From contig DDLV01000007.1 in NCBI GenBank assembly GCA_002340325.1, forward strand, positions 1-64,000: a stretch of DNA of 64,000 nucleotides, written 5' to 3'. This DNA is from Glaciecola sp. UBA2563 (GTDB lineage Bacteria; Pseudomonadota; Gammaproteobacteria; Enterobacterales; Alteromonadaceae). Position 1 is the first letter of the stretch; every line of letters starts with the position of its first letter. Of the stretch, positions 18,144-26,763 are shown one piece after another. Under the pieces are notes generated by a model. That model saw only the letters and a program-made list of their open reading frames with translations, did no database searches and was not told the origin of the DNA. A program made the position numbers and the translations under genes.

Positions 18144-20627
18144 TTGAAAAAATCTACCAAACTTATTAGCTCGTCTGATATCGCGACTAAACGCTCAAAA
18201 ACTGATTTCAAAAATACCGTATTACATCATCTTCATTGCCGTCTTGGCACAGATGAAAATAAAGCCGACAACCACGCATGGTGGAAAGCGATTAGCGCTG
18301 CGGTAAATGAGATGGTGTTGGAACGCTTATGTAATACGCAAAAGACGCATTACATGAATGATACCAGAGCCGTACATTACTTTTCGGCTGAATTCCTAAT
18401 GGGGCGCTTGCTCTCTAATAACATGCACAATCTCGAGCTTTTTAACGTTGCGTCAGAAGCGCTTGGCGAAATGGGTGTTAATCTCACTGACGTGCTGGAA
18501 GAAGAACCAGATATGGCGTTAGGAAATGGCGGACTCGGACGCTTAGCTGCATGTTTTGTTGACTCGCTAGCAACCATGCAATATCCAGCAATTGGATACG
18601 GTATCCACTATGAATACGGTTTGTTTAGACAAGAAATCAAGTATGGCGCACAAATCGAAAGACCTGATAATTGGCGAGATTACGGTAATCCATGGGAGAT
18701 TTGCAGACCAGAGTCTATACAAGAGGTTTCGCTGTTCGGTTATGTTGAAACAAAATACTTAGACGATGGAAGAATACAAAAAGAGTGGCATCCAGGTTCT
18801 ATTGTAAAAGGCGTTCCTTGGGATATTCCCGTGGTCGGATATGGCGGTAACACTGTAAATATCTTAAGGCTTTGGCAAAGTCAGGCATCTAACTTTTTTA
18901 ATTGGGACGTGTTCAATGCGGGTGGCTACGTCGACGCTCAGCGCGAAAATGTTGAAGCTGAAACCATTTCAAAAGTACTTTATCCAAATGATGAAACTGA
19001 AGCGGGTAAAGAGCTCAGACTTATCCAGCAATACTTTTTTAGTTGCTGTTCACTAAAGGATATCATCCGACGCTACAAACGCGCTCATGGCGATGACTGG
19101 TCAAAATTCTCCGATCAAGTCGTTATTCAGTTGAATGATACGCACCCGGCAATAGCCATTCCAGAACTAATGCGGATCCTCGTTGATAGAGCAGAGCTAT
19201 CTTGGGATCATGCCTGGTCTATCTGCACAAAAACGTTTGCCTATACAAATCATACACTTTTACCCGAGGCACTTGAAAAGTGGCCCGTCAGAATGATTGA
19301 AAAAATACTTCCAAGGCATCTTGAGATCATTTATGAAATTAACTATAGATTTCTTAAAGAGGTCGAACAGAAATGGCCTGGTGATAATGATGTAAAAGCA
19401 AAGCTATCTATTATCGAGGAAAGCGATGTAAAAATGGTGAGGATGGGTAATCTTTCTGTGATTGGCTCTTTTGCGGTTAACGGTGTCGCAGAAATTCACT
19501 CCAAGCTAGTCAAGAGAGACCTGTTTCCTGAGTTTGATGAACTTTATCCTGGTAAGCTTACAAATGTCACAAATGGCATAACCCCAAGGCGATGGCTTAA
19601 ATCCTGTAACCCGCAGTTATCTGAGCTTATTTCAGCGAAAATTGGCGATGACTGGCTTTTAAATTTAGACAAATTGAAAGAGTTGGCAAAACACGCATCA
19701 ACAAAGACCTTTCAAAACAAATTCATGAAAATCAAGCAGCAGAACAAGGATGCTTTAGCGCAAGAGGTGTTTAAATTGACCGGCGTCAAAATCAACACTA
19801 AAGCGATTTTTGACATCCAGATCAAACGACTTCACGAATACAAGCGACAACATCTTAACCTACTGCATATTTTGGCGTTGTATCGTAGGCTGCTGGAAGA
19901 CCCTACTTACGATATGCACCCTCGTGTATTTTTGTTTGGGGCAAAAGCGGCGCCTGCTTATACGTTGGCAAAGGACATCATTTTCGCCATTAATAAGGTC
20001 GCCGATAAAATTAATAACGATACGCGGGTGAACAAAAAACTACAGGTTGTATTTTTGCCAAACTATCGAGTATCTCTGGCTGAGAAAATGATCCCTGCCG
20101 CTGATGTATCGCAGCAAATAAGCACCGCAGGAAAAGAGGCTTCAGGTACTGGTAATATGAAACTCGCTCTCAATGGTGCTGTGACTATAGGTACGCTAGA
20201 TGGCGCAAATATCGAAATTGCTGAAGAAGTAGGGGACGAAAATATATTCATTTTTGGTCTGACAGTAGATGAAGTAAACGCACTGCGCGCTAATGGTTAC
20301 AATCCATATGATTACTATTATGCAAACAGTGAATTGAAAGCCATATTGGACTGGTTGGAGTCGGATTTCTTCACGCCAGGGCAGCCAGGCGCATTGGCAT
20401 CTGTTAAACACAGCTTACTCAGTGGTGGCGACCCTTATCTTGTTTTGGCTGATTTTGAATCCTATAGCGAAGCAAATAAGCGAATAGACGAAGCTTATCG
20501 AGATAAATCTCAGTGGGCAAAAATGGCTATTCTAAATACCGCAATGATGGGTAAGTTCACGTCAGATCGCTCAATAAAGGACTATGTGGAGCGAATTTGG
20601 AAACTTACGCCGTGCAAGATTCAGTAG
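18144..20627 (+). CDS. glgP: Glycogen/maltodextrin phosphorylase
   Basis: This 827-aa GT35 phosphorylase releases glucose 1-phosphate from alpha-1,4-glucans. Family signatures include GNGGLGRLAACFVDSLAT near 129, HLNDTHP-like QLNDTHPAI, FNVGIKR-like DIQIKRLHEYKRQ and the pyridoxal phosphate site EASGTGNMKLALNGA with Lys673. The apparent start is TTG at 18144, only weakly supported by a TTGGA about 10 nt upstream; no better in-frame start exists. It lies 187 bp after pgm, in an AT-rich stretch with no clear operator, so it may be separately transcribed. No glycogen synthesis genes are in the window. Confidence 0.96.
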   Translation: MKKSTKLISSSDIATKRSKTDFKNTVLHHLHCRLGTDENKADNHAWWKAISAAVNEMVLERLCNTQKTHYMNDTRAVHYFSAEFLMGRLLSNNMHNLELFNVASEALGEMGVNLTDVLEEEPDMALGNGGLGRLAACFVDSLATMQYPAIGYGIHYEYGLFRQEIKYGAQIERPDNWRDYGNPWEICRPESIQEVSLFGYVETKYLDDGRIQKEWHPGSIVKGVPWDIPVVGYGGNTVNILRLWQSQASNFFNWDVFNAGGYVDAQRENVEAETISKVLYPNDETEAGKELRLIQQYFFSCCSLKDIIRRYKRAHGDDWSKFSDQVVIQLNDTHPAIAIPELMRILVDRAELSWDHAWSICTKTFAYTNHTLLPEALEKWPVRMIEKILPRHLEIIYEINYRFLKEVEQKWPGDNDVKAKLSIIEESDVKMVRMGNLSVIGSFAVNGVAEIHSKLVKRDLFPEFDELYPGKLTNVTNGITPRRWLKSCNPQLSELISAKIGDDWLLNLDKLKELAKHASTKTFQNKFMKIKQQNKDALAQEVFKLTGVKINTKAIFDIQIKRLHEYKRQHLNLLHILALYRRLLEDPTYDMHPRVFLFGAKAAPAYTLAKDIIFAINKVADKINNDTRVNKKLQVVFLPNYRVSLAEKMIPAADVSQQISTAGKEASGTGNMKLALNGAVTIGTLDGANIEIAEEVGDENIFIFGLTVDEVNALRANGYNPYDYYYANSELKAILDWLESDFFTPGQPGALASVKHSLLSGGDPYLVLADFESYSEANKRIDEAYRDKSQWAKMAILNTAMMGKFTSDRSIKDYVERIWKLTPCKIQ

Positions 20628-20655
20628 TGTTATCTACTACTTCCTAGAGGACAAA

Positions 20656-20686
20656 AATAAAACCGTAACGTCGTTACGGTTTTATT
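20656..20686. terminator. Bidirectional intrinsic terminator after glgP
   Basis: AATAAAACCGTAAC (20656-20669) pairs with GTTACGGTTTTATT (20673-20686) around three bases, beginning 29 nt after the glgP stop. The A-rich and T-rich arms would act on both strands. Confidence 0.85.
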
Positions 20687-20787
20687 GCGTTTGAGTCTAA
20701 AGAAATTGGGGTTTGAAGCGATATAGTATATGAATAGGCAGATAGGATAAGAGCCGATGTCTAATATTAATTCATTACCCCAATTTT

Positions 20788-22116
20788 ATGATAAAAAATG
20801 ACCACTCGCATTTGAACCAGGTGCCTAACCGGTACGTGTTCATAGATTTAATTGACAAAGTCGCAGCAGACTTTGAGCAATTTAGCGTCATGTTCATGGA
20901 TGTAATGCGGTTTTCAGACGTATCTGCGGCATTCGATCAGGAGTCTGGCGATAATGTTTTGTTGCAAATTGCTAACCGGATAGGGTTGATATTTCCTGAT
21001 GCGTACGCAGTAGGCAGAGTGAGTGGGGATATCTTTGGCGTTGTTTTTTCAAATATTTATTCTGAACAGCAACTTCGCGAAAGGCATTCGCGACTTCTTT
21101 CATATTTCAAATCACCGCTCGACGTCAATGGCACGGCATTCATAGCGGATTTTAATGTCGGTGCATCAATACGCAAGAATGCCGACTCAAACGTCAACAA
21201 TATAATCTCGCTAGCAGAAGCGGCGTTGAGAAAATCTAAATCCAATCGACACTTCAACTTCACAGTCCTAACCGATGAAACCAGACAGAATGATGCAAGA
21301 GGATTGACGTTAAAGGCGGACCTGAACCGCGCACTAGAATGTGACGAGTTAGAACTTTTTTTCCAACCAAAGGTTAGCTTCGACGACTATCAACTTATTG
21401 GTGGGGAATGCCTACTGCGCTGGCACCATCCTCTGGATGGCACCGTATTTCCCGGTACTTTGCTGCAAGCAGCCGAGTCTTACAATATGATGAACGTCTT
21501 AGGATATTGGACGATTAATGCAGCCATAGCGGCGATTGCAAAGCTGCAAAGCAACGATAATTTTGTACCTATTTCTGTGAATCTCTCGCCGGGGCAATTG
21601 TACGATCCTAATTTGGTACCGGTGTTAAAAGATCTTTCCCAGAAGTATAGGGTCCCACTTAATAGTCTAGAAATCGAATTAACAGAAGATGTCGTCCTTA
21701 CGAATTCACTCCTTGTTAAGCGTCAGTTGGACGAAATAAAAGCATTAGGCATCTCTTTATCAATGGATGATTTTGGCAAAGGATATTCAAATCTTTCTTT
21801 CATCAAAGATTTGGCACTCGATGCAATAAAAATTGACAAGGCCTTTATTCTAGGTCTCGGCGATTCGCCGGTAAATTCTGCAATTATTCGAGCGACAAAA
21901 ATTATTTGTGATGCTAAAAAATGTGAGACGTTTGTAGAAGGCGTAGAAACCATAGAGCAATTAGCAATACTGAAAAGTATGGGCATAACAAAAGGGCAGG
22001 GATTCCTCTTTTCACAAGCTGTTCCATACGATTCCTTTGTTGAACAGGTTATGGTCGGTAACTTTAGAGAACAAATAAATCGACACGTCACATTAAGAAA
22101 AGAGATGAAAATGTGA
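20788..22116 (+). CDS. Cyclic-di-GMP phosphodiesterase with degenerate GGDEF and EAL domains
   Basis: This 442-aa cytoplasmic protein has no sensor or membrane segment. Its N-terminal GGDEF domain has lost the catalytic loop (RVSGDIFGV in place of RxGGDEF), so no cyclase activity is expected. The EAL domain (about 180-425) keeps the catalytic glutamate as ECLLRW near 207, the Asn of VNLSPGQL, the Glu of EIELTED, the Asp pair of MDDFGKGYSN, the Lys of IKIDKAFI and the Glu of FVEGVET. It should therefore hydrolyse c-di-GMP, possibly with the GGDEF part as a GTP-sensing regulatory domain, as in some studied cases. It stands alone between glgP and astE. Confidence 0.9.
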   Translation: MIKNDHSHLNQVPNRYVFIDLIDKVAADFEQFSVMFMDVMRFSDVSAAFDQESGDNVLLQIANRIGLIFPDAYAVGRVSGDIFGVVFSNIYSEQQLRERHSRLLSYFKSPLDVNGTAFIADFNVGASIRKNADSNVNNIISLAEAALRKSKSNRHFNFTVLTDETRQNDARGLTLKADLNRALECDELELFFQPKVSFDDYQLIGGECLLRWHHPLDGTVFPGTLLQAAESYNMMNVLGYWTINAAIAAIAKLQSNDNFVPISVNLSPGQLYDPNLVPVLKDLSQKYRVPLNSLEIELTEDVVLTNSLLVKRQLDEIKALGISLSMDDFGKGYSNLSFIKDLALDAIKIDKAFILGLGDSPVNSAIIRATKIICDAKKCETFVEGVETIEQLAILKSMGITKGQGFLFSQAVPYDSFVEQVMVGNFREQINRHVTLRKEMKM

Positions 22117-22158
22117 TAGGCTTATAATAATTTATAACCTGACACCGACGCTCCAATT

Positions 22159-23166
22159 TTGTTATCTGAACTCAATAACTTTCTCGAATTCTCAATACAC
22201 AATCAAACGGCATTTGCCCCCTTTTCAATCAACATAAATAAGCAACTAAAGGCCGTTGGCAATGCGGTTGGCGTCATTGAGTTTGTGCCGTTTCAATCAC
22301 AGGCAGAACAACGAAAATCAAAATCGATAGTATTGTCTTGTGGTGTGCATGGAAACGAAACAGCACCTATTGAATTGCTGAACAATATGATTACAGACAT
22401 CATTAATGCTGATTTAGAAGTTCAACATAATGTGCTGTTTATCATCGGTAATCTACCGTCAATATCGGGGGAAACACGATTCGTTGAAGAGAATTTAAAT
22501 CGTTTATTTCACTATGATGCTAAAAATGACACGCTCGAAGCCCGACGTGCAAATGAACTAATGCAAATAGTGTCAGCGTTTTTTGAGCGCAAGACCAAGG
22601 AACGCCTGCATTACGATTTACATACTGCGATAAGACCTTCAAAAAATGAAAAGTTCGCAGTCTATCCGTTCATCTTTGGTAAACCATATGACAAACGCCA
22701 ACTTGCTTTTCTATCTGCCTGTGACATAAATACTATTCTGTTATCACAAGCACCAACAGGCACTTTTTCGTGTTATTCATCGAGTCAACACAATGCACAT
22801 TCTTTTACCATGGAATTGGGAAAAGTTATGCCATTCGGTGAAAATGATATGAAGAAATTTTTAGCCATTGATAAAACTTTACGAAATCTAATTTCAGCGC
22901 AAGATGTACGCTTACCAAAATATGAGGAGTGTCCGCTCGAAATTTATAATGTAAATCAAACCATTATTAAACAGCAGGAGGACTTCGCACTTCACTTTGA
23001 TGCTGATGCGCCAAACTTCACTGCTTTCCCAAAAGGTTCAGTGTTAGCCAGTGAGACACAACATGTCTACCACGCTCAGATTGACGGTGAAGCGATTGTT
23101 TTTCCAAATGCAGATGTACCCATAGGACAGCGCGCGCTTCTAACGGTGGTTCCATATGAGATTTAA
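22159..23166 (+). CDS. astE: Succinylglutamate desuccinylase family protein (AstE-like)
   Basis: AstE hydrolyses N-succinylglutamate to succinate and glutamate, the last step of arginine succinyltransferase catabolism. The 335-aa protein shows the M14-like zinc site: His64 and Glu67 in GVHGNETAP and His155 in DLHTAIR, plus the general base Glu219 in FTMELG. The EENLNRLF block near 110-117 is also typical. The rest of the ast operon is not present here, so the gene is detached, as in several marine gammaproteobacteria. The apparent start is TTG at 22159 with no Shine-Dalgarno; a TATAAT at 22123-22128 could be its promoter. It overlaps the next gene by 11 nt. Confidence 0.87.
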   Translation: MLSELNNFLEFSIHNQTAFAPFSININKQLKAVGNAVGVIEFVPFQSQAEQRKSKSIVLSCGVHGNETAPIELLNNMITDIINADLEVQHNVLFIIGNLPSISGETRFVEENLNRLFHYDAKNDTLEARRANELMQIVSAFFERKTKERLHYDLHTAIRPSKNEKFAVYPFIFGKPYDKRQLAFLSACDINTILLSQAPTGTFSCYSSSQHNAHSFTMELGKVMPFGENDMKKFLAIDKTLRNLISAQDVRLPKYEECPLEIYNVNQTIIKQQEDFALHFDADAPNFTAFPKGSVLASETQHVYHAQIDGEAIVFPNADVPIGQRALLTVVPYEI

Positions 23167-23584
23167 TCTAGATAAGAGACTTGAAAACGATTCAGTTTTT
23201 GTCACGGAATTTGAGCTTTGTCAGGTCAGACTGATAAATGACAGTAATTATCCATGGTATCTATTGATCCCAAAACGAAATGGGCTTTGTGAGCTTACCG
23301 ATCTTTCGACTGAAGACTATTTGACGCTGACAAATGAATCGTTATTGTTAACCAAAGCAATGCAAAACAATTATTCACCGGATAAGATGAACATTGCCAC
23401 CCTTGGAAACATCGTTTCACAATTACACATTCATCATATTGCTCGTTATCTAATAGATATCGCATGGCCGAATCCAGTTTGGGGGCGCGCAGCCGCAAAA
23501 CCCTATACCGAAGATGAAGTAGCTGAACATGCAAGAAATATGTACGCTCAACTTAAAAAGTTAAGTACTGAACGCAAAGTATAA
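23156..23584 (+). CDS. HIT-domain hydrolase-like protein
   Basis: This 142-aa HIT (histidine triad) family protein probably acts on nucleotides such as Ap4A or AMP-linked substrates. The hallmark is QLHIHHIARYLIDIAWPNPVWG near 90-111; the usual HxHxHxx appears as LHIHHIAR, where one spacing is altered but three His remain. An upstream WYLLIPKRNGLCELTDL block near 30-46 also fits the family. The ATG overlaps the end of astE by 11 nt, suggesting coupled expression, though no metabolic link to arginine breakdown is known to me. Substrate is not predictable. Confidence 0.8.
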   Translation: MRFNLDKRLENDSVFVTEFELCQVRLINDSNYPWYLLIPKRNGLCELTDLSTEDYLTLTNESLLLTKAMQNNYSPDKMNIATLGNIVSQLHIHHIARYLIDIAWPNPVWGRAAAKPYTEDEVAEHARNMYAQLKKLSTERKV

Positions 23585-23697
23585 AAGGGACAGTATTCAA
23601 AAAGTTATCAATCCTTAATTCTATTTAATGACTGATACAATTGGGGTTACCAGACGATGTCAAGTGAGATCATAGCACTATGTGGTGCGTCGTTTGG

Positions 23698-23850
23698 TCA
23701 CCAGCCACTGTCATCGTCTTTATCATCATATTCACGTTTTTTAAATCCTTTAGGGATGCGAAATTTCCTAGAATCTCTTAATAGCAGTAGGTTGCCCACA
23801 ATAATACCAAGCACTAATACAATAATTACTGTAATCCATAAACCGCTCAT
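23698..23850 (-). CDS. DUF2897-like single-helix small membrane protein
   Basis: This 50-codon gene starts MSGLWITVIIVLVLGIIVGN, one N-terminal transmembrane helix of about 20 residues. A basic stretch KFRIPKGFKKRE and an acidic end DDKDDDSGW follow. The layout of short helix, RDSRKFRIPK linker and charged tail fits the DUF2897 family of gammaproteobacterial small proteins, whose function is unknown. Its ATG overlaps the TAA stop of the upstream M15 peptidase gene as TAATG, a classic coupling junction, which supports it as real. An open frame on the opposite strand over the same bases (from 23657) has no family features and is a shadow. Confidence 0.8.
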   Translation of the reverse strand: MSGLWITVIIVLVLGIIVGNLLLLRDSRKFRIPKGFKKREYDDKDDDSGW

Positions 23851-24530
23851 TATTGACTTCCTTTATTTAACGTATAGCGGGCGAAAAGCGCATTTAAATG
23901 TTGGATGACCACTTCTTTACCTTTCAAATCATTATCCAATAGCACTTTTGTTAATCCATCGAGTGCTATTGTTTGGACTATCTTATCAGCAATAGGCGCA
24001 TAAGATAAATGCCATGGTTCGCGAGCTACACCGCCAACATATTCTTTGTAAGGTAATACAAAGCCAAAATCACTGGCATTCTCATTTATCCAGTTTGATA
24101 AACCTTCACAAGGACCGTTTTGTTCATATTCTTGTGGGATTAATGAAAAACAACCATCCCATTTTTCAACTGCCCGCTTGTCGAAAAAATCGAAATCTGT
24201 ACCCCAATGATGCCTTGATGCGCCGGGTAGAGCCGACCAGAGCATAATTGCATGTATGCGTTCAACGGACGTTAACGAACAATGATCCACTTCATTGTTT
24301 TGCAAATCGTACAAAGGTAATTCGCCGCACCATTTCCTGTTCCAAATTGACAATTGACGATCGAATGAACGGTGACTTGAACAAATCTGCAAATCAAAGC
24401 CTTTAGCATCTGCGGCAAGTTGCATTTTTGTAAACTGATCGGCGACTTCTCCTATGAGCTTATGTCCATCACTCAAGGTCACAAGATGTTGCTCATTGAG
24501 TCCAAATATTTGTTGTTGCGTAAGTACCAT
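23850..24530 (-). CDS. M15-family (D-Ala-D-Ala carboxypeptidase/VanY-like) metallopeptidase
   Basis: This 226-aa M15B-type zinc peptidase has the motif SRHHWGTDFD at 105-114 (SxHxxGxxxD; His107 and Asp114 as metal ligands). EPWHLSY supplies the third ligand, His174. SSHRSFDRQLSIWNRKW near 51-67 is also typical of VanY-like enzymes. No signal peptide is visible, so it may act in the cytoplasm on muropeptides, or be exported in another way. It lies in a minus-strand operon ACT-yffB-M15-DUF2897, with 23 nt to yffB upstream and a TAATG junction to the small membrane protein downstream. Confidence 0.85.
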   Translation of the reverse strand: MVLTQQQIFGLNEQHLVTLSDGHKLIGEVADQFTKMQLAADAKGFDLQICSSHRSFDRQLSIWNRKWCGELPLYDLQNNEVDHCSLTSVERIHAIMLWSALPGASRHHWGTDFDFFDKRAVEKWDGCFSLIPQEYEQNGPCEGLSNWINENASDFGFVLPYKEYVGGVAREPWHLSYAPIADKIVQTIALDGLTKVLLDNDLKGKEVVIQHLNALFARYTLNKGSQ

Positions 24531-24553
24531 AAAAGATGATCAGTCCTAAAAAA

Positions 24554-24907
24554 TTAGTCTATATGAAATGCCTTTGTATATTTTTCAGCATCAAATCCGA
24601 TGAGAATTTCTTCACCAATAGTTAGGATCGGCCGCTTAATCATAGATGTATGCTCAGTTAAGAGTGCTAGTACATTGCTTTCATTAATATTCGATTTTTC
24701 GTGATCCGATAGCTTGCGGTAAGTGGTGCCGCGTTTATTAACAACCACATCAATGCCAAAACACTTGATTGCATGGTTTATGACTGCTTCATCAACACCT
24801 AATTTTTTATAATCGTGAAATGTATATTCTATCGCGTGTTGTTCGAGCCATTTTTTTGCTTTTTTAACGGTATCGCAATTTGCAATACCAAACATCGTCG
24901 TCTTAAT
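24554..24907 (-). CDS. yffB: ArsC/Spx-family YffB-like protein, probable ATT start
   Basis: This thioredoxin-fold protein of the arsenate reductase-like YffB/Spx group has FGIANCDTVKKAKKWLE at the N-terminus (one Cys), YTFHDYKKLGVDE, NKRGTTYRKL and IKRPIL, the last typical of the glutathione-binding subgroup. It is probably a redox protein rather than a true arsenate reductase. Start choice: the first ATG (24895) leaves the Shine-Dalgarno AAGGAG 18 nt away and cuts the first beta strand. An in-frame ATT at 24907 lies exactly 6 nt from that AAGGAG and restores the strand (KTTMFGIANC), matching E. coli YffB. The use of ATT is inferred. Confidence 0.85.
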   Translation of the reverse strand: MKTTMFGIANCDTVKKAKKWLEQHAIEYTFHDYKKLGVDEAVINHAIKCFGIDVVVNKRGTTYRKLSDHEKSNINESNVLALLTEHTSMIKRPILTIGEEILIGFDAEKYTKAFHID

Positions 24908-24924
24908 AAGTAACTCCTTAAAAA

Positions 24925-25311
24925 TTATTCGTGATTAACTTTATATTTTGCTTTTTTGAGTGCTGCCACTGCATCCTTAAGGTCAGCTGACTTTACAAGA
25001 AAATAGTCAGTTTCAAACGTACTTACCACAAATATACTGATTTTAGCTTCAGCTAATACACTGCCGATATCTGCCATAATACCCACCATACTGAGATTCA
25101 ATGGTCCCAGCACTTCCAAAACACGCCAATCACCGTCAGTTTCTTCTGCATCAATATCCACTGATTGAGGTACCACAATGGATAACTCATCATACGTCTT
25201 TCCAATGAAATAAACGTCACAACCCAATACGCTGGCTGGAATGTCACTGTCAACATCGAGCGTGTGTATAGCAAATATGTCTGGTAGCACCTCAAGTATT
25301 TGTTTAGCCAA
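24925..25311 (-). CDS. ACT-domain protein
   Basis: This 128-aa protein looks like a pair of ACT-like folds of the type found in CASTOR/aspartate-kinase-like small regulators. The C-terminal half has the typical ligand-site pattern IMADIGSVLAEAKISIFVVSTFETDYFLV near 78-106. It probably binds an amino acid, but ligand and partner are unknown. The start is TTG at 25311, with AAGGA about 6 nt upstream. It is the first gene of a four-gene minus operon, with 17 nt to yffB. Confidence 0.8.
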   Translation of the reverse strand: MAKQILEVLPDIFAIHTLDVDSDIPASVLGCDVYFIGKTYDELSIVVPQSVDIDAEETDGDWRVLEVLGPLNLSMVGIMADIGSVLAEAKISIFVVSTFETDYFLVKSADLKDAVAALKKAKYKVNHE

Positions 25312-25429
25312 AGAAAGTCCTTTTGTTCTATTGAGTTTCCCTTATTTTACATAATTGATCATAGTTATTGGATAAATTCTTTCGATTTTTGAGATACTTG
25401 TAAGTAGAAGTTGCTTAGAGAACCAGTAT

Positions 25430-26545
25430 ATGCTGCAACGTCTAAGCAGGGGACATTATTTGCAAGGAAAATTTGATTTTTACATGCAGCCACTACAAAT
25501 TTTCGCCGGTGAAAAAGCACGAGCAGTCATATCCAGAGAAGGTTTTAAGGCATCTTTATTTAGTGCATTTTTAGGCGCGTCTGGCGGACCTAAGTGGTTC
25601 GTGTTATCCGGCTTAGATAAGGTGATTTTCAATGAGTTTTTAGATTTATCGGATGGTCATATTGACCTCATAGGTTCCTCGGTTGGTAGTTTTAGAAGTG
25701 CTTGTTTTGCACAAAAAGATCCTGCTTCCGCGATAACCAGACTTCAAACTCAATATTGCAATGAAACATACTCAGATAAGCCTTCACCCCAAGAAATAAC
25801 CAGCAAAAGCAAATTCCTCCTTAAATTCATACTCGATACACAAAATATAGAGGAAGTATTAAATAATACTAAGCGTTCTATTCATATCATTGCAGCCCGA
25901 TGTCATGGTTTAACGGCGAGCGAAAATAGGGTGCTTCAAGGTATTGGATTGTTTAATGCAGCGCTTAAAAATTATGTAAATCGGGCGCATATATCTAGAA
26001 GCTTCTCGCGCGTTCTATTTCATACAGGTAAACCATTACAGTTTACTGAACGAAGTACGTTTCCTACCGAATTTGCATCACTTACCAAAGCGAATATCCA
26101 TCAAGCGCTTTTAGCTTCAGGTTCAATTCCACTGGTAATTGAGGGTGTAAGCAATATACCTGGGCTACCTCCGGGCATGTTTAGGGATGGTGGAATTATT
26201 GACTATCATTTTGATTTCCAGTTAAACACACCAGGCTTGGTGTTGTATCCTCATTTTTACTCGACGCCTATACCAGGTTGGTACGACAAAAGACTAAAGC
26301 GACAATGTCATCCTGATAGCTTTGATAACGTTGTAATAATGGCGCCTTCACCGGAGTTTGTTGAGACATTGCCATACAAGAGAATATCAGATAGAACGGA
26401 TTTTCAAACGATGACGTCGGAACAACGCATCAAGTACTGGAGTACTATAATTAGCGAGTCCGATCGCCTTGCTGAGAGTTTTTTGACACAGATCTCTCAC
26501 AGCGATCCATCAACGTATATAAAACCCATAAATTTACACCGTTAA
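25430..26545 (+). CDS. Patatin-like phospholipase family protein
   Basis: This 371-aa protein shows the patatin Ser-Asp dyad. The nucleophile elbow GSSVG has Ser84, the oxyanion glycine region GASGGPKW is at 49-56, and the catalytic Asp253 lies in FRDGGIIDYH. No signal peptide or membrane anchor is clear, so it is probably a cytoplasmic acyl hydrolase. The first ATG has only weak ribosome-site support, and another ATG at 25484 (residue 19) is equally possible, since conservation begins near QIFAGEKARAVI. The gene is monocistronic, between the divergent ACT operon and tRNA-Val. Confidence 0.82.
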   Translation: MLQRLSRGHYLQGKFDFYMQPLQIFAGEKARAVISREGFKASLFSAFLGASGGPKWFVLSGLDKVIFNEFLDLSDGHIDLIGSSVGSFRSACFAQKDPASAITRLQTQYCNETYSDKPSPQEITSKSKFLLKFILDTQNIEEVLNNTKRSIHIIAARCHGLTASENRVLQGIGLFNAALKNYVNRAHISRSFSRVLFHTGKPLQFTERSTFPTEFASLTKANIHQALLASGSIPLVIEGVSNIPGLPPGMFRDGGIIDYHFDFQLNTPGLVLYPHFYSTPIPGWYDKRLKRQCHPDSFDNVVIMAPSPEFVETLPYKRISDRTDFQTMTSEQRIKYWSTIISESDRLAESFLTQISHSDPSTYIKPINLHR

Positions 26546-26559
26546 CGGGTATAAAAGAC

Positions 26560-26587
26560 TTGATAAACTTAAACAAGTTGCTATTAT
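26560..26587 (+). promoter_or_regulatory. Promoter of tRNA-Val
   Basis: TTGATA (26560-26565) and TATTAT (26582-26587) are separated by 16 bp. A G/C-rich stretch CACGCCCTC follows, as in stringently controlled stable-RNA promoters. The tRNA begins 17 bp after the -10 element. The promoter overlaps nothing coding, since the patatin stop is at 26545. Confidence 0.7.
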
Positions 26588-26603
26588 TCACGCCCTCAAA
26601 TTC

Positions 26604-26680
<77 letters not shown>

Positions 26681-26763
26681 TTCCTTATTGATAGGGCGTA
26701 CGTTGACTATAGGCACATGAACTTCGTAAAGTACTACATACGGATTCACTTTGCTCCAAATAC

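Noticed and set aside
23657..23908. 83-codon plus-strand open frame
   Set aside because: It has no family features and lies over the minus-strand DUF2897 gene, which has a clear transmembrane helix and a coupled start.
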